A model generated the notes under the pieces. It did not search any database. It was not told the origin of the DNA and worked only from the letters and a program-made list of their open reading frames with translations. Source: Salinimicrobium sp035607535 (lineage in GTDB: Bacteria > Bacteroidota > Bacteroidia > Flavobacteriales > Flavobacteriaceae). From it: a stretch of DNA of 64,000 nucleotides. The translations under genes and the position numbers were made by a program. The stretch spans positions 124,001 through 188,000 of the forward strand of contig NZ_JAYDZX010000011.1 in the NCBI RefSeq assembly GCF_035607535.1. Direction: 5' to 3'. Positions 1 through 9,500 of this stretch are shown one piece after another. The stretch's first letter is position 1. Each line of letters starts with the position of its first letter.

Positions 1-111
1 ACCCAGAATTCCATTATAGAACAAGAGTGCTTTCTCAAGATCTGCCACCTTGAGATGTACATGTCCTATCCTCGTAGTTCCAGGGATCCTATAGTCTTCA
101 TTATCTGGCAT
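1..111 (-). CDS. VOC (glyoxalase/bleomycin-resistance) family protein, cut by window edge
   Basis: Only the first 37 codons are present; the gene runs off the left edge. Reverse-strand translation from the ATG at 111 gives an N-terminus containing GHVHLKVADLEKALLFY, the typical first beta-strand and helix of VOC metal-dependent enzymes such as ring-cleaving dioxygenases and glyoxalases. The His in GHVHL is at the usual first metal-ligand position. It starts 40 bases after the SDR gene on the same strand, so the two are probably co-transcribed. Substrate cannot be inferred. Confidence 0.6.
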   Translation of the reverse strand, partial: MPDNEDYRIPGTTRIGHVHLKVADLEKALLFYNGILG

Positions 112-151
112 CCTTCTTCATTTTTGAGCGGCTTTACAGGGAATCCAGCTG

Positions 152-961
152 CTATTCCTCGTGGTGCTCGTAATACTTCATCTGGGTCTTGGACTGGGTA
201 CTTTTTGGTATCACCCTGCGAATAAATGTGCTCACCTTGTTCATAGTACCGGGAATAAAGATCCTCTCCCCATCCATTAAAGCCTTGTAAGCACCTTCGG
301 CCACTTCCTGGGGTGGCATCATAAGCTTATCCTTGTAATGCACTACATTAGTCTCCTCCATATCTGCCCTATCAAAGAAGGCGGTGTCTGTTGGTCCCGG
401 ACAAAGACAGGTAACGCTCACCTTGCTGTTCATTTCCTCCAGCTCTGTCGCCAATGCTTCAGAAAGAGAAACTACATAGGCTTTGGTAGCATGATAAACA
501 GCCAGTAAGGGTCCCGGTTGAAAACCTGCAACCGACCCGAGATTCAGGATTCGCCCACTGTCCCTACTAATCATATCCTTCAGAAATAAATGCGTAAGAT
601 GAGTTAATGAAATTATATTGAGATGAATAAGGTGTGAGTAGCGCTCATAAGGGATCTCGGCAAATTTCCCGTGCTGTCCTACTCCGGCATCATTTACAAG
701 TATATCTATAGGCCTTCCAAAATCTTTCACTTCGTCGTACACTTCCTTTGCGGCTCCGTCGTGCGCCAGATCTTTTTGTATTAGCTTCACCTCCACACCA
801 TGCTGACTGTTGAGTTCACTGGCCGTGCTCTCCATTTTTGCCTTATCACGGGCCACGCCAATTATGTCATACCCGTCACCCGCGAATTGCTGTGCCAGGG
901 CTCTTCCTATTCCGCTGGAAAATCCGGTAATCAAAACAGTCTTCTTTTTTCCTTCTTCCAT
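152..961 (-). CDS. short-chain dehydrogenase/reductase
   Basis: Classical SDR of 269 residues, the usual family length. The nucleotide-binding TGFSSGIG motif lies at about residues 12-19, an NDAG motif follows in the middle, and the catalytic YxxxK is seen as YHATK with an upstream Ser in NLGSVAG. The fold and NAD(P)-dependent oxidoreductase chemistry are well supported; the substrate is unknown. It resembles the broad DltE/YqjQ-like group of cytoplasmic SDRs. A VOC gene follows closely on the same strand. Confidence 0.85.
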   Translation of the reverse strand: MEEGKKKTVLITGFSSGIGRALAQQFAGDGYDIIGVARDKAKMESTASELNSQHGVEVKLIQKDLAHDGAAKEVYDEVKDFGRPIDILVNDAGVGQHGKFAEIPYERYSHLIHLNIISLTHLTHLFLKDMISRDSGRILNLGSVAGFQPGPLLAVYHATKAYVVSLSEALATELEEMNSKVSVTCLCPGPTDTAFFDRADMEETNVVHYKDKLMMPPQEVAEGAYKALMDGERIFIPGTMNKVSTFIRRVIPKSTQSKTQMKYYEHHEE

Positions 962-1172
962 GTTTTTCTATTTATCTGATTTTCATCAAGATATGAAAGC
1001 TTATAGAAAAGCTCTTTTAAAGGAATCATAAAACAGAGGTATCAAAAAGGGTAAAATGAATGTGTTCTTAATTTAGATGAGTAGAACTTCAATTTTGCTC
1101 TTCTTCACCCTCCAGAAAAGGAAGATTCAGCCGGGATTTTTCCTTAACTTTAAAGGAATCAACTGTAAAGCT

Positions 1173-2102
1173 ATGCAGACAATCTTAGGAGCGGGAGGAC
1201 CCGTTAACACTGCCCTCGCCACAGAGTTGAAAAGCTATACTTCCTGTGTAAGGCTGGTAAGCAGGAATCCTGTCAAAGCAGGGTCCGGCGAGCAAGCGGT
1301 AAAGGCAGATCTTCTTAAATTAAAGGAAGTTTTAAGAGCAGTTGAAGGCTCTAAGGTGGTATATCTTACCGCCGGTTTGCCATACAAACATCAAATCTGG
1401 CAAAAAGACTGGCCGGTGATTATGGATAATGTGATCAATGCCTGCGAAAAATATGAGGCTAAACTGGTGTTTTTCGATAATGTATATATGTATGCAAAGC
1501 AGAATATCCCTCACATGACCGAAAGCAGCAGCGTTGAGCCTCCTTCTAAAAAAGGCAAGGTACGGGCGCAAATAGCTGAAAAACTACTACAGCGGGTCCA
1601 AAGCGGAAATTTAACAGCTCTGATAGCACGTTCAGCCGACTTTTACGGTCCCGGATGTCTAAAGAACAGCCTTCTTGTGGAAACTGTCTTCAAACCGCTC
1701 TCCAAAGGAAATAAAGCCAACTGGCTGGGGAATGCTGACAAAGTTCATTCCTTTACCTATGTACCCGATGCTGCCAAGGCAACGGCTCTTCTGGGAAATT
1801 CTGAGGCTGCATATGGAAAGGTGTGGCACTTGCCCACTTCTTCCAATCCTCCATCTGGAAAGGAATGGGTAGAAATGATAGCGAGTGAGATGCATGTAAA
1901 ACCCAGATATAGAGAAGTACCGGAGTGGATGGTGCGAATCATGGGCTGGTTTATGCCTGTCATGAAAGAAACAGTGGAGATGATCTATCAGTACGACCGG
2001 GATTACTTTTTTGACAGCAGCAAATTTGAGGTGGCTTTTGGGTTGGGGCCAACTCCTTATTCAGAAGGAATTAAAAGAGTGGTAGAGCAGGATTTCCAAT
2101 AA
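1173..2102 (+). CDS. NAD-dependent epimerase/dehydratase-like protein
   Basis: Predicted 309 residues from the ATG at 1173. An in-frame ATG at 1077 exists, but the extra 32 residues look unlike any family start and the dinucleotide-binding motif GAGGPV begins right after the later ATG. An atypical SDR/extended-epimerase pattern follows: a Rossmann start, an acidic residue after beta-2, VYLTAG in the beta-4 region and YMYAK in the catalytic YxxxK position, then FYGPG as in sugar epimerases. Probably a cytoplasmic NAD(P)-binding oxidoreductase or epimerase of unknown substrate. Confidence 0.7.
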   Translation: MQTILGAGGPVNTALATELKSYTSCVRLVSRNPVKAGSGEQAVKADLLKLKEVLRAVEGSKVVYLTAGLPYKHQIWQKDWPVIMDNVINACEKYEAKLVFFDNVYMYAKQNIPHMTESSSVEPPSKKGKVRAQIAEKLLQRVQSGNLTALIARSADFYGPGCLKNSLLVETVFKPLSKGNKANWLGNADKVHSFTYVPDAAKATALLGNSEAAYGKVWHLPTSSNPPSGKEWVEMIASEMHVKPRYREVPEWMVRIMGWFMPVMKETVEMIYQYDRDYFFDSSKFEVAFGLGPTPYSEGIKRVVEQDFQ

Positions 2103-2208
2103 TTCCTTAACACTTCTTAAGCACAGATTAACAAGAGCTTAACCTCGGGCTTATGCCTAGCTATTGGCAGAATCTACTTTTCTTTGGAAATTGTGATAAA
2201 ATCAATTA

Positions 2209-2568
2209 ATGATCTCCATTCATTTAGAACACAATATAGTCTATACAGTAGCAGAAGGAAAATTGAGCGACGAGGATTACGACCGGCTTATCCCATTGCT
2301 GGAAGAAAAAATTAAAAGCTTCGGGATCATAAGGTGGTACTTTGAAATGCAGGAGTTTGAAGGCTGGAGCCTTAGTGCCGCCTGGCAGGATCTAAAGTTT
2401 GATTTCAGGAACAACGAGAAGCTGGAAAGAATAGCTATGGTTGGGGACAAAAAATGGGAGAAGGAATTAACCCTGCTAATGAAACCCTTCACAGGTGCAA
2501 GCATAAAATATTTTGATTTAACCCAAAAAGACGAGGCTAAAAATTGGATCAGGAAAATAGCAAATTAA
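2209..2568 (+). CDS. SpoIIAA-like (STAS-fold) protein
   Basis: 119 residues. The pattern of a short beta-hairpin (NIVYTVAEGKLS), DYDRLIPLLEE, a WYFEM strand, a WxDLKFD helix and an ending EAKNWI matches the SpoIIAA-like family (PF11964), small cytoplasmic STAS-fold proteins of unknown role. No Ser in the classical phosphorylation context was recognised. Its 3' end overlaps the start of the methyltransferase gene by 25 bases, so the two are probably translated from one message. A second protein of similar build lies at 55550. Confidence 0.6.
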   Translation: MISIHLEHNIVYTVAEGKLSDEDYDRLIPLLEEKIKSFGIIRWYFEMQEFEGWSLSAAWQDLKFDFRNNEKLERIAMVGDKKWEKELTLLMKPFTGASIKYFDLTQKDEAKNWIRKIAN

Positions 2569-3194
2569 CAACCGGCGACTCCTATAACGCCTGGGCTTCA
2601 TCTTACGACAGTATGGTGAACAAGACTCGTGATCTCGAGGGGGAAGTCCTGAGAAAAACTTTCCTGAATCCTCATTATGGAAATATCCTGGAGCTGGGAT
2701 GCGGTACAGGGAAGAATACGGGCTGGCTTTCAGAAAAAGCCGACTTTGTTACGGCTATTGATGTGTCCCCGAAAATGATCGGGAAGGCAAAAGATAAAAT
2801 TAAAGCCGAAAATGTACATTTTAAAGAGGCCGATATCACTGTGGACTGGCCTGTAAAACCGGGTTGGGCCAATCTTGTCACTTCCAGTTTAGTACTCGAA
2901 CATGTAGAAGATCTCGACTTTATTTTTGCTGAAGCTGCAAGGGCTCTTAAAAGAAATGGAAAGTTCTATATCTGTGAGCTACATCCCGGAAGGCAATATT
3001 CGGGGAGCAGGGCAAATTTCGAGACCAGCGAGGGTATACATACTCCTCCTGCTTTTACACACCATCTTTCAGATTTTCTCGATGCCGCAAAGGCAAACAA
3101 GTTCAAGCTGCTTGATCTTAACGAGCATTTTGATGAAGATGACAGAAAAAAGGTTCCGAGATTGTTATCCCTTGTCTTTGAAAGCGGGATCTAG
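2544..3194 (+). CDS. class I SAM-dependent methyltransferase
   Basis: 216 residues. The SAM-binding motif I ILELGCGTG lies at about residues 49-57, motif II has an acidic residue in VTAIDVS, and the motif IV region reads NLVTSSLVLEHVEDL. This is the small UbiE/Methyltransf_11-type fold that acts on small molecules; it has none of the DNA methylase motifs (no DPPY/NPPY). It overlaps the preceding SpoIIAA-like gene by 25 bases and overlaps the 3' end of the convergent heme oxygenase gene by 30 bases. Substrate unknown. Confidence 0.8.
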   Translation: MDQENSKLTTGDSYNAWASSYDSMVNKTRDLEGEVLRKTFLNPHYGNILELGCGTGKNTGWLSEKADFVTAIDVSPKMIGKAKDKIKAENVHFKEADITVDWPVKPGWANLVTSSLVLEHVEDLDFIFAEAARALKRNGKFYICELHPGRQYSGSRANFETSEGIHTPPAFTHHLSDFLDAAKANKFKLLDLNEHFDEDDRKKVPRLLSLVFESGI

Positions 3195-3752
3195 AATTGA
3201 CGATAAGTCCAGATCAAAGATCTTTTCAAAAAACCGGAAGGTTTCTTTGGCCTTTTCAATAGCCTCTGCTTCTTCAGCCTCACTAAAACCATATTGTTCC
3301 AACTCCTCTTTAAACTTTCGCCAGTCCTTTAGGTTTTCCTTGTCACCACTAAAAAAGTTCTGAGCCGGCAGGTCCTCCAAAGCAGCACAGCTCTTCAGCT
3401 TTTTTGCCAAAACCATTCCTCCCATAGCAGATCCTTCTACTACATAAGCAGCCCCATAAGCTTCAGCAGGAGAATTACATTGAAAATTCTCCTTTTTAGG
3501 AGGTATGGCAGCAGTCATTCCCAGGTTCTCAAGATCCTGCCTTAGCTGCAAATGTTTACTGCCGGTATATCCCGGAAGAAACCTTTGAATTTCGCTCTCT
3601 GTCTGCCTGTACGCAATGTAATTCTGAAGTAGTAAAAGCTTGTAAGTTTCAAGTTCTATACTGCCGTCCACAATCTTTCTGGCCAGGTTCTTCTCCTCGA
3701 TCCGGTCATGAAGTACCTGTGTTTCTGCCTTAAGCTTCGCTGTCATCACCAT
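3165..3752 (-). CDS. bphO: biliverdin-producing heme oxygenase
   Basis: 195 residues, a normal size for a bacterial heme oxygenase. The N-terminus has the TxxxHxxxE pattern with His15 as the probable proximal heme ligand, and the central GSAMGG matches the distal-helix glycine motif of the family. The reaction is oxidative opening of heme to biliverdin, CO and iron. It is the last gene of the phytochrome operon and overlaps the response regulator gene by 23 bases, so its likely job is to supply the bilin chromophore. Codon 3 is an alternative ATG start (3746). Confidence 0.85.
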   Translation of the reverse strand: MVMTAKLKAETQVLHDRIEEKNLARKIVDGSIELETYKLLLLQNYIAYRQTESEIQRFLPGYTGSKHLQLRQDLENLGMTAAIPPKKENFQCNSPAEAYGAAYVVEGSAMGGMVLAKKLKSCAALEDLPAQNFFSGDKENLKDWRKFKEELEQYGFSEAEEAEAIEKAKETFRFFEKIFDLDLSSILDPAFKDKG

Positions 3753-4299
3753 TCTTCCACAAATTTATATCTCTTATTGTGCCTTTGATCTTATTAATGT
3801 TTTCCTTCTGCTCTTTGTTATCGGCCTTTAAATTATCAAGATAATCATAGATCTGGTTGATCGCGATCTTGTTTTGTCTAAGCCGCTCCCGCACATCCTG
3901 TTTTTCACTCATCATAAAAACCACCTTATTGAGCAAAGGTTTCAGTTTTTCCTCCAGCTGACTCATGTGTTTCTTCAAAATAAAACCCGAAGCCCCTGCA
4001 AGTATGGTATTAGCTGCCAGCTCTTCGTCATGAACCGTTCCGGTGAGAAAGATAAATGGCAGGCCGGGAGATCTCGCCTGGACCAGTTGCATCACCTCCA
4101 ACCCTGTACAGGTTGGAAGATTATAGTCTGAGATAACCAAATCGGGTATAAAATTGATCAGCTTCTGCTTACAGGAAGAAAGGTCCTCGACTACTTCTAT
4201 AGTCGGATTTTCTATTAGCTTTTGAAGATTACGCCTGGTAATTAAAACATCGGCCTCATTGTCTTCCACCAGCAAAATTCTCAACGGTGTCTTAATCAT
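3730..4299 (-). CDS. single-domain response regulator with helical tail
   Basis: 189 residues. Residues 6-125 form a CheY-like receiver: acidic pair E12/D13, phospho-acceptor D58 in VISDYNLP, T86 in FLTGT and K109 in ILKKH. The remaining 60 residues are charged and predicted helical or coiled-coil, with no DNA-binding or enzymatic domain. It sits 3 bases after the phytochrome kinase gene and is the obvious candidate phospho-acceptor for it. Phytochrome operons often include such stand-alone receivers; the output beyond phosphotransfer is not visible here. Confidence 0.85.
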   Translation of the reverse strand: MIKTPLRILLVEDNEADVLITRRNLQKLIENPTIEVVEDLSSCKQKLINFIPDLVISDYNLPTCTGLEVMQLVQARSPGLPFIFLTGTVHDEELAANTILAGASGFILKKHMSQLEEKLKPLLNKVVFMMSEKQDVRERLRQNKIAINQIYDYLDNLKADNKEQKENINKIKGTIRDINLWKNGDDSEA

Positions 4300-4302
4300 A
4301 CA

Positions 4303-6531
4303 TCAGTCTTCATTTGGGCCCTCAAGGTAAAAATAAAAAACAGAACCATTGCCGGGTTTGCTTTCCAGCCATACTTTACCCTTGTGTTTCTCGACGATCC
4401 GTTTTACTATAGCCAACCCTACTCCTGTGCCTTTGAACCGGCTACCGGCAGCTCTCTTAAATGTCTCAAAGATCCTTTCCTTGAATTGCGGTTCCACACC
4501 TATGCCATTGTCCTTTATAAAAAATGTCTTTCGGCCTTTTACGTTCTCCCAGCCAATCTCCACTATCGGCTTCTCTTCTTCAGAAGAATATTTTAAAGCA
4601 TTATTCAAAAGGTTAGACCATAACTGGAAGATCATTCTCTGGTCCCCCTCAACTACAGGTAAATCCTGCTGAATTTTGAAGCTGGTCTTCGGGAAATTTA
4701 TGGGGATATTAAAAAGTTCTACAACCTCCTTTAAAACTGAAGCAGTATCGACAGGAGTCCTCGTTATTTCATCTGAATGCCCCAGCCTGAAATATTCAAG
4801 AATATCATCGATAAGCGTATTCATTTTCTCAATGAGTCCATTGCTCATTTCAAGCATGCGGTTCCCTTTTTCCCCCAGAAGCTGCCCATAATCTTCCTGA
4901 AGGATCTTTATGAAGCCTTCCATTCCTCTCACCGGCGCCCTAAGATCATGTGAAAGACCATAACTGAATAATTCCAGTTCCTTATGTGCTGCAAGTAATT
5001 TTTCATTTAAAGCTTCGATCTCCTTCCTTTGGAGGTGTAATAAGATATAGCTCATATTTTCCCGAAGGGAGCGGGCATTATTCTTATCGATTTGATGCCA
5101 GGGTTCGGCAAATCCGGTAAGTTTTTCTGTCCACTTCTGGAAAGACCTGCGGGGACTTATTCTATCCTCTTTTTTGTTATAGTAGGCCTTCAAATTCGGA
5201 TTTCCACCCCAGTTGATCACCTGGGGCACTTCCGGCCTAAACCAAAGGATATATTTATTGTCTGCTACTCTCAAACTCAGCAATCCTGAAGCTTCCGCGC
5301 AATAAGCTTCGGCTTCGGGAAAAAGTGCAGAGAGGTTACGGGTCAAAAAAAGGCTTTTTGACTGTTTTCTTATAAAATTTTCCAGTAGGCTATCAAGCTG
5401 TTCAGGAGTGGGAGTTCTTCCGTTCAATTCCCACCTGTCAATATAGTAAATGGCCCCACCGGTACATTCAATAAGATCGGTAAACTTGACCGTATCCCTA
5501 TTCAGGGCTGCAAGAATATCCTGGTGATATTTCATCTGGGCCATGAGCTGGCGGCGAATATTTTCTGTAAGTTCAGACTTGCTCAACAGGTTGCTGGTCT
5601 CATGCAATGTGATCTCATTAGAGAACATCTGTGCCAGGAAGCGGCAAGTCTCCCGCTGATAAAGATCGAGATATTTCTTGCCGTTATGGTGACAGGCGAT
5701 AAGGCCCCATAACTTCCCCTTCACTACTATAGCAGCAGAAAGGGAGGCGGCAACGCCCATGTTTTTCAGGTACTCAATATGAATAGGTGAAACAGCCCGC
5801 AGTCCAGACAGGGAAATGTCGAGTGCTTCTCCATTAAGGGGAGAAAATTCAGGTTCTATGGGAACAGGTTTGTAATGGACGTTGGTAATGATCCTTACTC
5901 TGTGCTTTAGAAAAAGTTTTCTTGATTGTTCCGGTATATCTGTAGCGGGATAATGTAAGCCCAGCCATGGCTCCAAATTCTTATCCTTACATTCGGCAAT
6001 AACCACCCCATTCCATTCTTCATCAAACTTGTACACCATCACCCGGTCATAGCCAAACATCTGTCGGGTAACAACTGCTGCCTCCCTCGTAAGCTCTTCG
6101 AATGACCTTGCCTTTTGGAACCGGTTGAGAATAGTGTTCAATTTCTTTTGAAAAAAGAAAGGATCCTGCACCTCGTTAACAGGCTCAAAATCCAGCACCA
6201 GGCTATCGTTTGAAATATGGGAAAGCAGGATATATTTTTTTCCCTTTACCAGTATTTCCTGTGGCTCATGCTCCTCCTCACTCTTAAGGGATTCTCTTAA
6301 ATGCTGCACCTGCCGGTCTCCCAGTAGAGATGACATTGGCTTTCCCAATAGTTCCTTCAAATTGATCCCAAAAAAATCGGCAGCGTTTCGGGAAACCTGG
6401 GTTATCTCGAGGTTTGCTTTATCACAGGCTACTAAAACCCCATGCTCCTGGATCTTTCCAATGATATGAATAGGCTCCCGCTCACAATTTTCCAGGTTCA
6501 CCAGGTCGGGATAAGTTTCGTGTTCAGCCAT
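4303..6531 (-). CDS. bphP: bacteriophytochrome histidine kinase
   Basis: 742 residues with the canonical PAS-GAF-PHY-HisKA-HATPase order. Cys16 in NLENCEREP is the N-terminal cysteine that binds biliverdin in bacteriophytochromes, with the family signature HIIGKIQEHG following. The GAF domain carries YPATDIP, the equivalent of the (F/Y)PASDIP chromophore-pocket motif. The phospho-acceptor is His528 in LSHDLRAP, and the ATPase domain shows NALKYS, DNGIG and GTGVGLA. It should sense red/far-red light and phosphorylate the response regulator encoded 3 bases downstream. All key residues are present. Confidence 0.95.
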   Translation of the reverse strand: MAEHETYPDLVNLENCEREPIHIIGKIQEHGVLVACDKANLEITQVSRNAADFFGINLKELLGKPMSSLLGDRQVQHLRESLKSEEEHEPQEILVKGKKYILLSHISNDSLVLDFEPVNEVQDPFFFQKKLNTILNRFQKARSFEELTREAAVVTRQMFGYDRVMVYKFDEEWNGVVIAECKDKNLEPWLGLHYPATDIPEQSRKLFLKHRVRIITNVHYKPVPIEPEFSPLNGEALDISLSGLRAVSPIHIEYLKNMGVAASLSAAIVVKGKLWGLIACHHNGKKYLDLYQRETCRFLAQMFSNEITLHETSNLLSKSELTENIRRQLMAQMKYHQDILAALNRDTVKFTDLIECTGGAIYYIDRWELNGRTPTPEQLDSLLENFIRKQSKSLFLTRNLSALFPEAEAYCAEASGLLSLRVADNKYILWFRPEVPQVINWGGNPNLKAYYNKKEDRISPRRSFQKWTEKLTGFAEPWHQIDKNNARSLRENMSYILLHLQRKEIEALNEKLLAAHKELELFSYGLSHDLRAPVRGMEGFIKILQEDYGQLLGEKGNRMLEMSNGLIEKMNTLIDDILEYFRLGHSDEITRTPVDTASVLKEVVELFNIPINFPKTSFKIQQDLPVVEGDQRMIFQLWSNLLNNALKYSSEEEKPIVEIGWENVKGRKTFFIKDNGIGVEPQFKERIFETFKRAAGSRFKGTGVGLAIVKRIVEKHKGKVWLESKPGNGSVFYFYLEGPNED

Positions 6532-6535
6532 CGTT

Positions 6536-9500
6536 CTAGGCCTTGATCTTGAAATAGAAAGAACTTCCTACACCCTCCTGGGAATCCACCCAGATCGTCC
6601 CTTCGTGCAGGTGAACTATCTTTTCAACATGAGCAAGTCCCACCCCGGTACCCTCGTAACTATCGTGTTTTTTCACTCTGTTAAAAATGGTGAAAATCTT
6701 ATCCTGGTCTTCTTTTGCAATACCTACTCCATTATCTACTACAGAGAACACCCAGTAATCATCTTCTTTATAAGCTGAGATCCTCACTTCGGGATTCCTG
6801 TCTTTTGGTGTGTATTTTATTGCATTGCTGATAAGATTTTGGAAAAGCAATCTCAGTTCTACCTCATATCCTTCAATCTTAGGCAGATCTCCAATATGGA
6901 TCTTTGCTTTAGTATCTTTCACCCTTTTTCCAAGGTCATATTTCACAACCTCTACCAACTCCCTGGTATTTACCATCTTTTTAACCCCATTTCTTCCAAT
7001 GCGGGAATGTTCCAGAAGGGCTCTGATCTGTTCAGATAAACGGGTAGAAGCCTGTTTAATATAAGCGACATAGTTTTGGCCTTTCTCGTCCAGTTTCGGA
7101 GAATAAATCTTTCCAAGTATATCAATACCAAATTTAATGGTGGATAAAGGTTCCTGAAGATCGTGAGAACAAATAGAAACAAATTGCTCAAGATCCCGGT
7201 TTGCCCTCTCCAGGTCGGCTTTTTGCTCCTTAAGTTTATCTTCAGCTATTTTTAGAGCTGCAATTTCAACAAAGGTGTACCTGATGGTTCTAATATTATC
7301 ATCCTCATCTGTTTCGGCAATGGCATTGAGGATAACCGGCAAAGTCTCCCCGTTTTTGGTCAGGATCTTCTGCTCGAGATTTACCAGCACCCCTTGTTCA
7401 GCAAACTCCTTGCTGGATTTTAGCGCCTCTACCTGAGAATCTTCATTGTAGAGATCATAAATGGATTTACCCACCAGCTCTTCCTTTGAATCATACTTAA
7501 GCTGCCTTACAGTCATCTTGTTACAGTGGAGGATCTTGTAATTCTGGGGATTTACGCTAATGTGCATAACCGGATCCTCTTCATAAAAGCTTTTGAACCT
7601 TCTCTCACTGGCCTGTAGTTTTTCCTTCGACTTCTGAAGGTTTTCTATTTCAATAAAAGTAATTACCACGCCATCGATCTCCTGGTTGGTATTGATGTAC
7701 GGGGAGATCCTTCTTAAATAGTGAATACCTTCCTTAGAAACCACAGCTTTCTCCAAAGTCTTACCGGTGTTAAGGACTCTCTTACATCGCTCTAGAAGGT
7801 TGCTTTTTCCAATATTACCTGTAAAATGGCTGATTGGCCGCCCCACATCTGAATTAAGGAAACTAAAATGCTCTTTTATCGCAGGAGTGAACTTTCTTAT
7901 ACATAAGGAAGAATCCAGGAAGATGGTTCCTATCTGGGTGCTTTCCAGCAGGTTATTTATATCGGCATTAAGGGCTGCAAGATCATCCATCTTCTGGAGG
8001 TTCTCGGCGTTAACGGTATTAATTTCTTCATTAACACTTTGCAGCTCTTCATTGGTGCTTTGCAATTCCTCATTAGAAGCCAACAGCTCTTCATTGGCTG
8101 CCTGTAATTCCTCATTACTTGTTTCGATCTCCTCAAGAGAAGTTTGCAATTCCTCCTTCGTTTGTTTAAGCTCTTCCTCGAGGTTTGAGACATACTCCTT
8201 CGTACGGGTAGTAAGGGTGATGTTATCTACCTTCTCAACATCCTCCAGGTTGAGTTCTTTTTCAAGAAAAGTGATCATGAAGGTGGTCTCCGAGTCGAGG
8301 TGGTTACTCGGAAGAGGTTTGACGAGAATGTCTACTCCTTTCTTCTCTCCATGGTGCTCAAAAACAGCATCTTTATAATAGACTTTTTGCTGAAGCTTTT
8401 TAGCCTTTTTTAAGCTATTCTGCACAAGATACTTTAGATCTGTCCCCAACATGTCCAGCAAGTTGGTGGAAAAACCGCTTACAGGAAGGTTAGCATATTT
8501 CCTAAATTCTCCAATTGCTTCAAGGATGTTGTAATCTGAGTCAACATAGACACTGGCAGCCTTAAAATGATCCAGCACAGTTTCATTGAAGTCACTGGTA
8601 AGCTTTTGATAATTGGCGGCAGTTGGGGATTTATATATTATTGGTTCAACTGCCGTTTTGTGCCCATTAAATCTTCCGGGAACAATGTGGGACGGGGTAT
8701 GAGATAGACCACCCTCCAGTCTGTTGCTGGGGCGAATATTTCTGTAAATCTTCCATTTTCGATCTACCTCGGCAAAATTGTTTTGCTGGGTGTGGATGCT
8801 TTCACTGGTGCCGAGTACTAAAATGCCGTCCTTCTTTAGGCTGTAATGCAAAACACTTAAAGCTTTTGTCTGAATAGCCGGCTGAAAATAGATCAGTAAA
8901 TTGCGACAGGAAACCAGATCCATGTTGCTAAATGGCGGATTCTTGATCACATTATGTTTTGAGAAGATCACAGAACGTCTCAACTTTTCTACGACCTCAT
9001 ATTTGTGTGGTTTACTGGCAAAGTACTTTGAAAGGAACTCGGGGGGAACATCTGCAGCAATGCTTTCGGGATAGCGCCCTCTACCTCCTATCTCCAGGTG
9101 TTTTTCTGCAATATCTGTAGCAAATATCTTCAGCTCAATATCTTTCCCCTGCTTTTCTATTTCTTCAAAGAAACACATGGCAAATGAATATGCCTCTTCA
9201 CCCGTACTGCAGGCCACGTCCCATATTTTAATGGTGTCACCGTTCTTACGCGAGTCGATCATTTGCGGTATCACCTTTTCCCGTAAGGTTTCCCACACTT
9301 TACTGTCCCTAAAGAATTTTGTTACACCAATAAGGAATTCCCTGTATAAGATATCCACCTCTCCCTGTGTGGAGGAGAGATAGGAGAAGTATTCTGACAG
9401 AGACCGGCATTTACATACACTAACCCTTCGGGCTACCCTTCGGGCTAAAGTAGACCTTTTATACTCGCGAAAATCCAGTCCGGTTTCCTGATCAATATAG

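Noticed and set aside
7767..8378. 203-codon open frame on the plus strand, rich in Ser
   Set aside because: It is antisense to the repetitive coiled-coil region of the CheB-CheR kinase; the Ser/Leu composition is the mirror of Glu/Leu codons.
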